A stretch of 50,077 nt of DNA from Abyssibius sp040880065 (GCA_040880065.1 JBBDJE010000007.1:1-50077), one strand, 5' to 3'. Counted from the stretch's first letter, positions 8,928 through 17,379 are shown. Made by a program: numbers and translations. The notes: generated by a model not told the origin, from the letters alone.

Positions 8928-9764
8928 ATGCATGATGAAACACAGTATCACTACGGGCTGATTGGCCGCGCGATCGCCTATATCGACAGCGCGGTTGAAT
9001 CCCAGCCGCATCTCGACGATGTCGCGCGCGCTGTTGGCCTGAGCCCTGCGCATTTTCAGCGCCTGTTCAGCCAATGGGTTGGGGTTAGCCCCAAGCGCTA
9101 TCAGCAATACCTAACACTTGACCATGCGCGCAGCCTGCTGGCCAACCGCTTTTCGGTGCTTGAAACCACGCTTTCAACCGGGCTTTCAAGCCCTGGCCGC
9201 CTGCATGATCTGTTTGTGCGCTGGGAAGCGATGAGCCCCGGCGAATATGCTGCCGGTGGTGCCGGGCTGAACATCAACTGGGGCTGGTTTGACTCGCCCT
9301 TCGGTGCGCTATTGGCCATGGGCACGGCGCGCGGAATTTGCGGGCTGGCCTTTGGTGCTGAATGCGGCGCCGAGGCGGCCGAGGCTGATTTGCGCGCTCG
9401 CTGGCCGCGCGCAAACTTCTACCACAACCCCGATGCGCTGCGTGGCTGGGTGAATGCCGCGCTTGGCCAATCGGGCGATTGTGCGGTGTTCATGATCGGC
9501 TCGCCGCTGCAAATCAAGGTGTGGGAGGCGCTGCTGGCGATTCCCTCGGGCCATGTTACCAGCTATTCGGAAATTGCCCGCGCCATTGGCAGCCCGCGCG
9601 CCGCCCGCGCGGTCGGCACAGCGGTGGGACGCAATCCGGTTTCATGGCTTATCCCATGCCACCGGGCGCTGCGAAAGTCGGGTGAACTGGGGGGCTATCA
9701 CTGGGGTTTGCCAGTAAAACGCGCGCTACTGGCGTGGGAATCGGCGCGGCTGGAAGCCGGGTAG
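8928..9764 (+). CDS. Ada-like fusion: AraC-type HTH plus methylated-DNA cysteine methyltransferase, no N-terminal Zn domain
   Basis: 278 residues. Residues ~10-100 are an AraC/XylS-type helix-turn-helix region (VARAVGLSPAHFQRLFSQWVG, then YQQYLTLDHARSLL). The C-terminal part is an O6-alkylguanine-DNA alkyltransferase with the acceptor-cysteine motif PCHR followed by GGYHWG. The metal-binding N-terminal Ada domain, whose Cys accepts methyl from phosphotriesters and switches Ada to an activator, is absent. It should therefore repair O6-methylguanine but cannot sense phosphotriesters as E. coli Ada does. AAAAGGAAA precedes ATG 8928. It is divergent from nth, so two repair genes are adjacent. Confidence 0.9.
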   Translation: MHDETQYHYGLIGRAIAYIDSAVESQPHLDDVARAVGLSPAHFQRLFSQWVGVSPKRYQQYLTLDHARSLLANRFSVLETTLSTGLSSPGRLHDLFVRWEAMSPGEYAAGGAGLNINWGWFDSPFGALLAMGTARGICGLAFGAECGAEAAEADLRARWPRANFYHNPDALRGWVNAALGQSGDCAVFMIGSPLQIKVWEALLAIPSGHVTSYSEIARAIGSPRAARAVGTAVGRNPVSWLIPCHRALRKSGELGGYHWGLPVKRALLAWESARLEAG

Positions 9765-9810
9765 CATCGGCGACATGCCGCCCGTTTTATCGCCACTGCC
9801 TAACAAGACC

Positions 9811-9839
9811 TTGAATAGACTCTGGGTTTACGGTCTAGT
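9811..9839 (+). promoter_or_regulatory. Possible sigma-70 promoter of the OmpA-family gene
   Basis: TTGAAT and TCTAGT are separated by 17 bases, about 30 bases before the ribosome binding site AGGAG (9861-9865). The -35 is close to consensus and the -10 is weak. This is inferred from motif match and position only. Confidence 0.3.
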
Positions 9840-9870
9840 CAAGTAGAAATATTCAAGCGAAGGAGTGACC

Positions 9871-10515
9871 ATGTTTGGATTTAAGACATTGACGGTAGTT
9901 GCAGTTACAGGCGCATTTGCGCTGAGTGGTTGCACGAACCCGGACGGTACGGCCAATAACACCAATACCGGTGCGCTTGGTGGTGCCGCATTTGGTGCGC
10001 TCGTCGGCTCGCAGGTTGCGACCAACTCGACGCGCGGCGCGGTTGTTGGCGCGATGATCGGTGCCGCCGCTGGTGGCGCGATTGGTGACCGGTTGGATGC
10101 GCAAGAGCGTGCTTTGCGTGCGCAAATGGGCGGTTCTGGCGCGGTGATCACCAATACCGGCAGCCAGTTGATTGTGACCCTGCCCGAGCAGATCACCTTT
10201 GCGGTGGATTCAGCACAGCTGAAACCCAGCTTCATTGGCAGTCTGCAAACGCTGGCCGCAAATCTGCGAAGCTACTCCAACACCACAGTTGAAGTTGTCG
10301 GCCATACCGATTCTACGGGGACTGCGGCCTATAACCAAAGCTTGTCGGAACGTCGCGCCGCTTCGGTGCGCTCGGTTCTGATCAACTCGGGCGTATCTGC
10401 GGGCCGCGTGCGCGCCTTTGGAATGGGCCAAAACCAGCCCGTCGCCTCGAACGCCAGCGCTGCTGGCCGCCAGGCCAACCGCCGGGTCGAGATTTACATC
10501 ACGCCAAACCAATAA
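9871..10515 (+). CDS. OmpA-family outer-membrane lipoprotein with glycine-zipper segment
   Basis: 214 residues. The signal sequence ends in a lipobox LSGC (Cys near residue 21), so the mature protein is lipid-anchored. A Gly/Ala-rich stretch (ALGGAAFGALVG, AMIGAAAGGAIGD) forms a glycine zipper. Residues ~110-214 are an OmpA C-terminal peptidoglycan-binding domain with GHTDSTG and NRRVEIY. It probably tethers the outer membrane to the cell wall (YiaD/Pal-like). ATG 9871 has AGGAG at ideal spacing; the GTG six bases upstream lies inside that site. It is a single-gene unit with its own terminator. Confidence 0.92.
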   Translation: MFGFKTLTVVAVTGAFALSGCTNPDGTANNTNTGALGGAAFGALVGSQVATNSTRGAVVGAMIGAAAGGAIGDRLDAQERALRAQMGGSGAVITNTGSQLIVTLPEQITFAVDSAQLKPSFIGSLQTLAANLRSYSNTTVEVVGHTDSTGTAAYNQSLSERRAASVRSVLINSGVSAGRVRAFGMGQNQPVASNASAAGRQANRRVEIYITPNQ

Positions 10516-10539
10516 GGCGGATGACATAGTGAAGGATCA

Positions 10540-10566
10540 GGGGGCCGCTGGCCCCCTTTTCTTTTT
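10540..10566 (+). terminator. Rho-independent terminator of the OmpA-family gene
   Basis: Perfect 7-bp stem GGGGGCC / GGCCCCC with loop GCT, followed by TTTTCTTTTT. It lies 25 bases after the stop codon. Confidence 0.9.
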
Positions 10567-10688
10567 GCCGATTGGATCGAGTTTGAAAGCGTTAAGCCAC
10601 CAGATTTCAGACTGGCCGCGCGGGCCGGTGGATGCGCGCCGGGCCAGTTACCAGCAGGGCCGCGGAAGCACGCTCCAGAACCGCACAT

Positions 10689-10717
10689 AAAAAAACCCGG
10701 CCACATGGGCCGGGTTT
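10689..10717 (-). terminator. Rho-independent terminator of the F0 ATP synthase operon
   Basis: Read on the minus strand: 10-bp stem AAACCCGGCC / GGCCGGGTTT around a 5-base loop, ending in seven T. It lies about 40 bases past the atpF stop. The bases between this and the facing terminator (10567-10688) hold no gene I can support. Confidence 0.88.
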
Positions 10718-10755
10718 GAACTTTGTCGCTCAAGCACAGTCTCGGCATGCGCCGC

Positions 10756-11250
10756 CTAGTTCAGGCGTGTGCCCATATCGGCGATTGCCGCGTCAAGCAT
10801 GGCATCGGCATCGGCCTTGGGCATCTTGGCGGCAATCACTTCGCCAGCCGCAGCCACAGCAACCGCGACCGCCTGATCACGCACCGAACGCAAGGCACGG
10901 CTTTCAGCGGCTGCGATTTGCTCGTCGGCTGCTTCCAGACGCCGTGCAATGCTGCGCTTCAGATCCGCCTTGGCGGTTTCGGCAGCAGCACGCGCTTCGG
11001 CTTTGGCATGGGCAACGATCTCGGCTGTCTGGGCCTCTACTTCGCGCTTTTTGCGGTCATAGCTGGCCAGAAGCGTTTGAGCCTCTTCGCGCAGGGCGCG
11101 GGCTTCATCAAGCTCGCTGCGAATGGACGTTGCGCGCCCATCCAGCATTTTTGTTACCTTGCCCGGCGCTTTTACGTAAAGCAAAACGCCAATGAACAGC
11201 ACAAATGCGATGGAGACGACGATGTCTGTATTGTTAAGAAAGTCCATCAC
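10756..11250 (-). CDS. atpF: ATP synthase F0 subunit b
   Basis: 164 residues: a single N-terminal membrane segment (VVSIAFVLFIGVLLYV) followed by a long charged alpha-helix rich in Ala, Glu, Arg and Lys, the peripheral stalk. It is the last gene of the F0 operon, one base after the b' gene. In alphaproteobacteria b and b' form a heterodimer that joins subunit a to F1 delta. Confidence 0.93.
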   Translation of the reverse strand: MMDFLNNTDIVVSIAFVLFIGVLLYVKAPGKVTKMLDGRATSIRSELDEARALREEAQTLLASYDRKKREVEAQTAEIVAHAKAEARAAAETAKADLKRSIARRLEAADEQIAAAESRALRSVRDQAVAVAVAAAGEVIAAKMPKADADAMLDAAIADMGTRLN

Positions 11251-11251
11251 C

Positions 11252-11776
11252 CTACCCTTTCGCGCGTGCAGTTACAGCCTTGTCCAAGGCCTTTTCATCA
11301 TGGGCAGCGGGAACCAGTTTCTTTACAAGTTCGCTTGCCGTGTCGCGGGCAACAGTGGCAACGGCCTGCGCCGCACCAGCCTGAATTTCCGCGATACGCT
11401 CTTCGGATTCTGCGGCTTTTGCGGCGATTTCCGCATCGGCCCGCGCTGTCGCAACATCCAGTTCTTTCTGGATTTCCGCTTTGGTTTCACCTGAAATGCG
11501 CTGGCTTTCGGCACGTGCCTCAGCCAAGGCGGCGTTATAGGCGGCATCGGCTTCTTCAGCTTCGCGCTTCAAATCAGCCGCTTTGGCCAGATCGCCGGTA
11601 ATCGCATCCTGTCGCTGGTCAATGATCGCGCCAATGCGCGGCAAGGCCAGCTTGGATATGATCAGATAGACAGCTACAAGCGCGATCAGCAGCCAGAAAA
11701 TCTGGTTGCCAAAAGTGCCGACATCGAGCTGCGGCATGCCGGTGACATGTTCACCAGTTGTGGCTTCACCTGCCAT
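11252..11776 (-). CDS. ATP synthase F0 subunit b' (duplicated b)
   Basis: 174 residues with a membrane helix at ~24-42 (IFWLLIALVAVYLIIS), then LALPRIGAIIDQRQ and a long coiled-coil region. The LPRI...RQ segment after the membrane helix is typical of b'. It is encoded between atpE and the b gene, the usual alphaproteobacterial arrangement (called atpX or atpG in different species, so no symbol is given). Confidence 0.92.
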   Translation of the reverse strand: MAGEATTGEHVTGMPQLDVGTFGNQIFWLLIALVAVYLIISKLALPRIGAIIDQRQDAITGDLAKAADLKREAEEADAAYNAALAEARAESQRISGETKAEIQKELDVATARADAEIAAKAAESEERIAEIQAGAAQAVATVARDTASELVKKLVPAAHDEKALDKAVTARAKG

Positions 11777-11857
11777 TCAAACCTCCGATTTCAAATGCCA
11801 CCCGAGTAGGCGGCGGGAATAGGCGGGCCGAAAGACCCGCCCGAACCATATGCGAAA

Positions 11858-12097
11858 TCAGACGCCGACGAACATCAGCAGAAGGGCAACGAGGAACGAG
11901 AAGATCCCCAGAGCTTCGGCCAGTGCCATACCGATGAACAGCGTGGCGGTCTGCGAGCTGGCAGCCGACGGGTTGCGCAAGGCACCCGAAAGGTAAGCAG
12001 CAAACACGTTACCAACACCGATGGCCGCGCCACCCATGCCGATACATGCCAAACCTGCGCCAATTGCCTGCCCGAGTGCGACGATATTGCCTTCCAT
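11858..12097 (-). CDS. atpE: ATP synthase F0 subunit c
   Basis: A 79-residue hairpin of two membrane helices. The polar loop has RNPSA, and the second helix has the proton-binding Glu in MALAEALGIF. These subunits form the rotating c-ring. An 80-base gap separates it from b' and a 41-base gap from atpB. The ATG is preceded by AGGAGA, a strong ribosome binding site, fitting the high c:a stoichiometry. Confidence 0.97.
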   Translation of the reverse strand: MEGNIVALGQAIGAGLACIGMGGAAIGVGNVFAAYLSGALRNPSAASSQTATLFIGMALAEALGIFSFLVALLLMFVGV

Positions 12098-12138
12098 GAG
12101 AGTCTCCTATTTATCTGGAATGCTTGAAGAATTAACCC

Positions 12139-12894
12139 TTAGTGACCCGGATGGAGCGCGTCTTTCAGATAGACGCAGGTCAGGATTGCGAACACATAGG
12201 CCTGCAAGAAGCTGACAAGCAGCTCGAGGCCATAAACAGCGGTGATGGCGAAGATCGGCACAACGGCACCGGCGCCAAGTGCCCCGGCAAAACCGGCAAA
12301 CACTTTGATAACAGCGTGGCCGGCCATCATGTTGCCTGCCAGACGAATGGAGTGGCTGGCAGGGCGCACGAAGAACGAGATTACCTCGATGATCGCCAGC
12401 ACAGGGCGGATCCACCACGGGGCCGACATGACCCAGAACAGCTTGAGAAAGCCGATGCCGTGCTTGGCAAAACCGATGATGGTCACAGCCAGAAACACCA
12501 GCATCGCCAAAACTCCGGTGACAGCAATATGGCTGGTGGGGGCAAAGGAATAGGGCAGCAGGCCGAGTATGTTGCTCATCAGAATGAGCATGAACAGTGT
12601 CATGATATAGGGGAAATAGGCGAGGCCGTCTTTGCCGGTTACATCCTCAACCATTTTGCGCACAAAACCGTAGATGATTTCGGCGACCGACTGGCTGCGG
12701 CTTGGCACCAGCGCGCGGCCGCGCACACCCATCACCAGCAAGGCGAAAACTGCCAGAACGGCAAGGCCAAGCCACAAGGTTTGGTTGGTGGGTGTGTAAA
12801 AGTTGAGCGTATCGCCGCCAAACAAGGGGCGAATAGCGAACTGATCCATCGGGTGGATGTTGAAAGGGCTTGCTGCTTCTGCGCCTGACGCCAC
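12139..12894 (-). CDS. atpB: ATP synthase F0 subunit a
   Basis: A 251-residue polytopic membrane protein. The essential Arg lies in the penultimate helix segment SIRLAGNMMAGH, and the last helix has LLVSFLQAYVFAILTCVYL with the conserved Gln. It forms the half-channels that pass protons to the c-ring. It sits between atpI and atpE. Confidence 0.96.
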   Translation of the reverse strand: MASGAEAASPFNIHPMDQFAIRPLFGGDTLNFYTPTNQTLWLGLAVLAVFALLVMGVRGRALVPSRSQSVAEIIYGFVRKMVEDVTGKDGLAYFPYIMTLFMLILMSNILGLLPYSFAPTSHIAVTGVLAMLVFLAVTIIGFAKHGIGFLKLFWVMSAPWWIRPVLAIIEVISFFVRPASHSIRLAGNMMAGHAVIKVFAGFAGALGAGAVVPIFAITAVYGLELLVSFLQAYVFAILTCVYLKDALHPGH

Positions 12895-12929
12895 GTTGAA
12901 CCTCGTCTCTATCTTTGGGCCCCGTGGGG

Positions 12930-13244
12930 CTATTCGTCTTCGGGCTTTTCACCCTTTTTCTGCATTTCTGCTGCCGTTTGCAGCATAACGCGCAACCCGG
13001 CGGCAAACCCGAGCATGATGAACAGAACCAGAAAGATCGGCAATGTGCCAAACAGGCTATCAAGCCCGTATCCAATTCCGAAACCCATGATCACGCCGAC
13101 CACAAGTTCAATCACCATCCGCCAGCCCTGGCTGGCATTGGCATAACCGTTTTGCCCGACCCGTTCGGGCTTTTGGGCGGCCTTAAGCGCCTCGATCTTG
13201 GTGCCGAGCGCCGCCAGTTTCTCTGGATCGGGCTGATCAGCCAT
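12930..13244 (-). CDS. atpI: AtpI-type F0 assembly protein
   Basis: 104 residues with two membrane helices (MVIELVVGVIMGFGIGYGLD and IFLVLFIMLGFAAGLRV) and a charged C-terminus. It is the first gene of the F0 operon and is thought to aid c-ring assembly or Mg2+ supply. ATG 13244 gives MADQPDPEKLA, the usual alphaproteobacterial beginning, with AGGGG upstream; the longer frame to 13307 would include the promoter region. Confidence 0.92.
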   Translation of the reverse strand: MADQPDPEKLAALGTKIEALKAAQKPERVGQNGYANASQGWRMVIELVVGVIMGFGIGYGLDSLFGTLPIFLVLFIMLGFAAGLRVMLQTAAEMQKKGEKPEDE

Positions 13245-13303
13245 GCCCCACCCCTGAATGTGTTCAGAATCGGCGCATAAAACCCGCCTTTTCATTGAGC
13301 CGG

Positions 13304-13332
13304 ACATTAGGCAGGCAGCCCTGTGCTGTCAA
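13304..13332 (-). promoter_or_regulatory. atpI: Sigma-70 promoter of the atpIBEB'F operon
   Basis: On the minus strand TTGACA and TAATGT are separated by exactly 17 bases, leaving a leader of about 50 bases before the atpI ATG. It is the best promoter match I saw in the window. Confidence 0.7.
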
Positions 13333-13452
13333 GCACCCGGAATCTTGCATAGAAGCTTTGTAAAGCATTGAAATATAGCGTAAAAAAATTGATGCGACCA
13401 GCGGGCGTAGCTTGTGGGGTTTGGACGGTGCCGGGCGACACTAAACCAATCA

Positions 13453-13466
13453 GTTGACCGTTCAAC
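13453..13466. promoter_or_regulatory. Possible operator of the ArsR-type gene
   Basis: An inverted repeat GTTGA-ccgt-TCAAC 23 bases before the ATG of the ArsR-type gene. ArsR regulators usually bind such short palindromes and repress themselves. It overlaps a TTGACC that could serve as a -35. This is inference from position only. Confidence 0.3.
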
Positions 13467-13489
13467 CCGCGCTCTGCTAGGCGATTGCT

Positions 13490-13873
13490 ATGGATAATGA
13501 CCCCGAATCCCGGCTGGATGCCACTTTCGCTGCTCTGGCCGACCGCACACGGCGGGCATTGCTTGCACGGCTCGTGGCGGGCGATCAGCCGGTCGCGGCG
13601 CTGGCCGCCCCGTTTGACATGTCGCTGGCTGCGGTTTCAAAGCATTTGCAGATTTTGCAACGCGCCGGACTGATCAGCCAAAGCAAGCAGGGCCGCGAAA
13701 CCCTGTGCAAAGCCGAACCTGCGGGCGTTCAGGCGGCGCTTGTCTGGCTTGAATCCTGCGGGCAGCTTGGTGGCGAGGCGTATTCGGCCATCGAGCGGCT
13801 ATTGGCTGCGGTTATGGATGACGAGGCGTTGCTTTCGGGCCAGATATTCGACCCCGAAGCGGATTTTGACTAG
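13490..13873 (+). CDS. ArsR-family winged-helix transcriptional regulator
   Basis: 127 residues with a compact ArsR fold: FAALADRTRRALLARL, then LAAPFDMSLAAVSKHLQIL as the recognition helix-turn-helix and an AGLISQSKQGRE wing. The ELCVCDL-type metal-binding cysteines are missing, so this is probably not a metal sensor. It resembles the SdpR/ArsR-like class found next to ligand-modified targets, but no partner gene is visible. No clear ribosome binding site precedes the ATG. It converges on the flagellar FliL-like gene, and the palindrome CTAG at 13870-13873 supplies both stop codons. Confidence 0.88.
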   Translation: MDNDPESRLDATFAALADRTRRALLARLVAGDQPVAALAAPFDMSLAAVSKHLQILQRAGLISQSKQGRETLCKAEPAGVQAALVWLESCGQLGGEAYSAIERLLAAVMDDEALLSGQIFDPEADFD

Positions 13874-14406
13874 ATATCCTGCCGCACCACATCAACCACC
13901 AGCACATCACGCGACAAAGCGCCAAGCACATTCTGCGAAGCGGCGCGCAACCCGCTGCGCAGATCGGCCATTGCCTGCCCTGTTGTGAAAGCGCCATCGA
14001 ACCCGCCAGAATTGGCGTGACGAAATAGCACTTGCAAGAACGCGTCGCGCAGTTTGGGTTCATGGGCGTAGACTTTATCGGCTGCACCACTATCTGTTTC
14101 GATCGACAGTGAGATCACCACCAGGGCGCGCACGCGTTCGGGTGAAATGACCGGGATCACGAAATGCCGCTCAAGGCGCACATATTCGGCGGCTGAAGGC
14201 GGCGCGCTAGAATTGTTATCTGCACTGGCTTGGGCCATTTCGACACAATCGGCGGGGCTTCCTTCACCATCTGTATCTGGTGCGGCTGCGGCGTCAGCTT
14301 CAGGGGGCAGGCAGGCGGCGGGTTTGGGGTGAAGCAACAGCCCCGCACCGGCCCCGCCTACCAGACCGAACAGCACCAGCAAGACAGGAAGCAGCTTTTT
14401 CATCAC
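13870..14406 (-). CDS. FliL-family flagellar basal-body protein (first of two)
   Basis: 178 residues: short cytoplasmic start, membrane helix (LLPVLLVLFGLVGGAGAGLLL), an acidic linker and a periplasmic FliL-like domain (YVRLERHFVIPVIS, then EPKLRDAFLQVLFRHANSGGFDGAF). FliL proteins form a ring around the stator and support torque. It lies six bases after flgH. A second, more typical FliL is encoded at 30063-30551, so this copy has probably taken a specialised role. Confidence 0.82.
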   Translation of the reverse strand: MMKKLLPVLLVLFGLVGGAGAGLLLHPKPAACLPPEADAAAAPDTDGEGSPADCVEMAQASADNNSSAPPSAAEYVRLERHFVIPVISPERVRALVVISLSIETDSGAADKVYAHEPKLRDAFLQVLFRHANSGGFDGAFTTGQAMADLRSGLRAASQNVLGALSRDVLVVDVVRQDI

Positions 14407-14412
14407 ATACTC

Positions 14413-15156
14413 CTAAAATGGTGCGATCACGTCGAAGATTTGCTGGCCATAGCGGGGTTGTTGCAGCTCGGAAATCTGCCCGCGTCCACCGTATGAAATG
14501 CGCGCACCGGCCATTTTGTCATAGGTGATTTCGTTGTTCCGGCTGATATCTGCGGGGCGGATGATGCCGGCAATGGCCAGTTCGCGCAGTTCGTAATTTA
14601 CCCGCACCTCTTGCAGGCCTTGCACAACCAGATGGCCGTTTGCCAGAACATCAACCACGGTTGCAGCGATGCGCAGGGTGATCTTTTCGTTGCGGTTTAC
14701 GGTGCCGGTGCCACCGCTCGCCGAAGACGAGCTGAAATCAGCCGCCGGATCCATGCTCGCGCCTGCAGGCAGGTCGCCGTTGATGCGCTCGGGCAGGCCC
14801 ATCAGGGCTGCGATGCTCATGCTTTCGCTGCCAGTTCGCGCCCGGCCCGTGGTATTGGACATTTGCGCGCGGTCATTGATGTCGATGATGACTGTCAGGA
14901 TATCGCCAGTTGTGGCGGCGCGCCGGTCGCCGAATAACGATGTTGGCCCGGAAGCCCAAAGCGAGCCTTGTTCGTAATGCCGCCGCTGTGGTGCGGCGGC
15001 GGCACTGGCCATTGCGGCGCGTTCGGGCGAGATATTGGGCGCAACCGCATCGGAGACCGGGGTCATATGCGGCACTTGCCCGATATCGGCCAGCCGCTCA
15101 AGACAGCCGCCAAGCAATGTAAGCGTGAGGGTAAGAAAAGCTGCGCGCATAATCAT
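14413..15156 (-). CDS. flgH: Flagellar L-ring lipoprotein FlgH
   Basis: 247 residues. Lipobox LGGC near residue 18 marks the outer-membrane lipoprotein. FlgH signatures include SLWASGPTSLFGDRRA, GDILTVIIDINDRA, NRNEKITLRIAATV and a C-terminal YDKMAGARISYGGRG. It forms the L-ring bushing around the rod. The start overlaps the flgA stop by four bases (ATGA). Confidence 0.96.
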   Translation of the reverse strand: MIMRAAFLTLTLTLLGGCLERLADIGQVPHMTPVSDAVAPNISPERAAMASAAAAPQRRHYEQGSLWASGPTSLFGDRRAATTGDILTVIIDINDRAQMSNTTGRARTGSESMSIAALMGLPERINGDLPAGASMDPAADFSSSSASGGTGTVNRNEKITLRIAATVVDVLANGHLVVQGLQEVRVNYELRELAIAGIIRPADISRNNEITYDKMAGARISYGGRGQISELQQPRYGQQIFDVIAPF

Positions 15157-15569
15157 AGGCCGACCTCGATCTCTCCATCCGGGCGCACACGGCCCACAAC
15201 TACAATCCGCGATGACAGGTTCATCACGCGCACCATTTCGCCCATGCCCGCCCGGTTAAGCGCGCGGCCTTCGGTGGTGATGCTGAGCAGGTTGTTTGAA
15301 TACCGCAGCACGACCAGCGCGTTGCGTTCCACCAATGCGGGTGGCCCGATTTCAGCCAGCAGTATCGGGCGGCCCGCATAGATATTTACCCGCGCCTCTT
15401 GCCCGATAACGAGCGCCGGGTCGCCAATGCCGCCACTGACAAGCGCATCGGACATGGCGAGGTGTTCGGCGGTAATCACCGTAGCGCTGCGAATAGGTGC
15501 TGCGGCGACAAGCACTTGCGCTGCCGTCGGTGATGCCACCAGCAAAAACAGGAAAACCAGCGCGCGCAT
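15153..15569 (-). CDS. flgA: P-ring assembly chaperone FlgA (short form)
   Basis: 138 residues with a signal peptide ending SPTAAQ and a SAF-like domain (IRSATVITAEHLAMSD, GRPILLAEIGPP, VVLRYSNNLLSITTEGRAL). It is shorter than the ~220 residues of enterobacterial FlgA but typical of alphaproteobacteria. It acts in the periplasm to assemble FlgI. Junctions: one-base overlap with flgG (TGATG) and four-base overlap with flgH. Confidence 0.93.
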   Translation of the reverse strand: MRALVFLFLLVASPTAAQVLVAAAPIRSATVITAEHLAMSDALVSGGIGDPALVIGQEARVNIYAGRPILLAEIGPPALVERNALVVLRYSNNLLSITTEGRALNRAGMGEMVRVMNLSSRIVVVGRVRPDGEIEVGL

Positions 15570-16354
15570 CAGCGAATTTGCGTGGTTGCGCCGAGCATCT
15601 GGTCGGCTGCGGTGATCACTTTGGCGTTGAGCTCATAGCCGCGCTGGGCCTCGATCAGCTCGGTAATTTCGCGCACGGCATCAACCGAACTGCTTTCCAG
15701 ATAGCCTTGCCGGAAAGTGCCGCGCCCATCCTGTGCCGGTGCGCCGATCTGTGGCTGGCCGGATGCGGGGGTTTCACGATACATATTGCCGCCAATCGCC
15801 TCCAGCCCCATATCGTTCACGAAGGTTGCAAGCGAAATCTGGCCCAAAAGCTGGGGTTCGGGCTGATCGGCGAAATAGGCATAGACCTCGCCATCGGCAT
15901 TTATAGTAACGGCGCGCGCATCTTCGGGGATGGTCAGGTCGGGGATGACGGGGAAGCCATCGGAGGTGACCAGTTGCCCCTCGCCGGAAAGTTTGAGCGC
16001 GCCATCGCGGGTATAGGCGCTGGCGCCGCTGGGCAGTTGCACCTCGATATAGCCGCGGCCCTCAATGGCCAGATCGAGGTCGCCGCCTGTTTCCTTCAGG
16101 CTGCCCTGCATGACATTCATCGCAATGGCGGCGGTGCGCACGCCCATGCCAAGCTGCACGCCGGTTGGCAATTCCGTGCCGGAGGACGAGCTGATGGACC
16201 CCGCCCGCGCCACCTGTTCATAATGCAAATCGGCAAACTCGGCGCGGCGCGCATTATAGGCGGTTGTGTTCATATTGGCGAGGTTGTGGGAAATCACCTC
16301 GACCCTTGTTTGCTGGGCGGCCATGCCGGTGGCGGCAATTTTAAGGGCGTTCAT
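15569..16354 (-). CDS. flgG: Flagellar distal rod protein FlgG
   Basis: 261 residues of the rod/hook family. The N-terminal helix has LKIAATGMAAQQTRVEVISHNLANMNTTAYNA and the C-terminal helix has SSVDAVREITELIEAQRGYELNAKVI. The 261-residue length and the SLKETGGDLDLAIEGRGY block fit FlgG rather than FlgF. It follows flgF by 20 bases. Confidence 0.95.
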   Translation of the reverse strand: MNALKIAATGMAAQQTRVEVISHNLANMNTTAYNARRAEFADLHYEQVARAGSISSSSGTELPTGVQLGMGVRTAAIAMNVMQGSLKETGGDLDLAIEGRGYIEVQLPSGASAYTRDGALKLSGEGQLVTSDGFPVIPDLTIPEDARAVTINADGEVYAYFADQPEPQLLGQISLATFVNDMGLEAIGGNMYRETPASGQPQIGAPAQDGRGTFRQGYLESSSVDAVREITELIEAQRGYELNAKVITAADQMLGATTQIR

Positions 16355-16374
16355 TGCGTCTCTCCTATTTTTTA

Positions 16375-17097
16375 TCAGGCGCGCTGGCCAAGGGTGCGGG
16401 TCAGCCCGCTGATGCGTTCATGTTCCTGATCGAGCAGTTTCTGGCCCAACTCATAGCTGCGCTGCACCTCGATCATGCGGGTGATTTCGCTGACCGCGCT
16501 GACATTAGAGCCTTCAACAAACCCTTGCCGGAGGCCGGGATTCTCTATCGGGGCAAGCGGGCCATCATAGTTGAACATCACCCCGTCGCGCCTTGTGAGT
16601 GCGGCGGGGTCATCGGGAATGACAAGGCCAAGCCGCGCCAGCGGGCGGTTATCAGCGGATATCGTGCCATCAGCGGCAACAGAAACCGTGGCCGCATCGG
16701 GGGGGATGAAAATCGGTGCGCCGCCATCATCAAGCACACGCAAACCGTCCATCGTCACAAGCTCGCTTTGGGCGCTCAGCGAAAAGGCGCCAGCGCGGGT
16801 AAGGGCCGTGCCATCGGGGGTTTCGACATTGAAGTAGCCCGGCCCCTCAATGGCGAGGTCCAGCGGGTTGCCGGTTTCGCGCAGCACACCTTGCGCGCGG
16901 TCGGTATAGCGCACGCGGGCATCGGCCATGGACAGGTTGCCACCCTCAACCGGAAGTGCTGCGATCACCTCGGCAAAGAGCACACCCTCGCGGCGAAAGC
17001 CGGTGGTCGAGGCATTGGCGATGTTATTGGCCACCGCCTGCATTTCGCGCAGCAGCCCGGCCTGCCGGGTAAGGGCGACATATCCGATATTGTCCAT
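16375..17097 (-). CDS. flgF: Flagellar proximal rod protein FlgF
   Basis: 240 residues. It starts MDNIGYVALTRQAGLLREMQ and has NNIANASTTGFRREGVLF in the N-terminal helix, LRETGNPLDLAIEGPGYF in the middle and SNVSAVSEITRMIEVQRSYE in the C-terminal helix. Length and start are typical of FlgF. It lies between fliQ and flgG. Confidence 0.94.
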   Translation of the reverse strand: MDNIGYVALTRQAGLLREMQAVANNIANASTTGFRREGVLFAEVIAALPVEGGNLSMADARVRYTDRAQGVLRETGNPLDLAIEGPGYFNVETPDGTALTRAGAFSLSAQSELVTMDGLRVLDDGGAPIFIPPDAATVSVAADGTISADNRPLARLGLVIPDDPAALTRRDGVMFNYDGPLAPIENPGLRQGFVEGSNVSAVSEITRMIEVQRSYELGQKLLDQEHERISGLTRTLGQRA

Positions 17098-17112
17098 GTT
17101 CAGCCTTTCAAC

Positions 17113-17379
17113 CTAGGGCGCAACGATGCGCGCGATGACCTGATCGGTGTAGAACGTCACCAAAAGCTGGCCGGAATAATCCATTGTCAGCCAGAAGGTT
17201 ACCAGAATGGCGCCCAGTTTCGGCACGAAGGTCAGGGTCATTTCCTGCACCGAGGTCAGCGCCTGAAACAGCCCGATCAGCAAACCGACAATCAGCGCGA
17301 CGGCCAGAACCGGCAGCGACATGATCAATGCCAGCCAGAGCCCTTGTTGGAGCGCGTCCATGACCTGCGTGCCGCTCAT
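17113..17379 (-). CDS. fliQ: Flagellar export-gate protein FliQ
   Basis: 88 residues forming two membrane helices (LIMSLPVLAVALIVGLLIGLFQA and LGAILVTFWLTMDYSGQLLV) joined by the family loop TSVQEMTLTFVPK. It is part of the FliPQR export core. The ATG shares one base with the fliE stop. Confidence 0.96.
   Translation of the reverse strand: MSGTQVMDALQQGLWLALIMSLPVLAVALIVGLLIGLFQALTSVQEMTLTFVPKLGAILVTFWLTMDYSGQLLVTFYTDQVIARIVAP

Noticed and set aside
10567..10688. Small gene between the two facing terminators
   Set aside because: No frame has a plausible start with a ribosome binding site or any recognisable motif.
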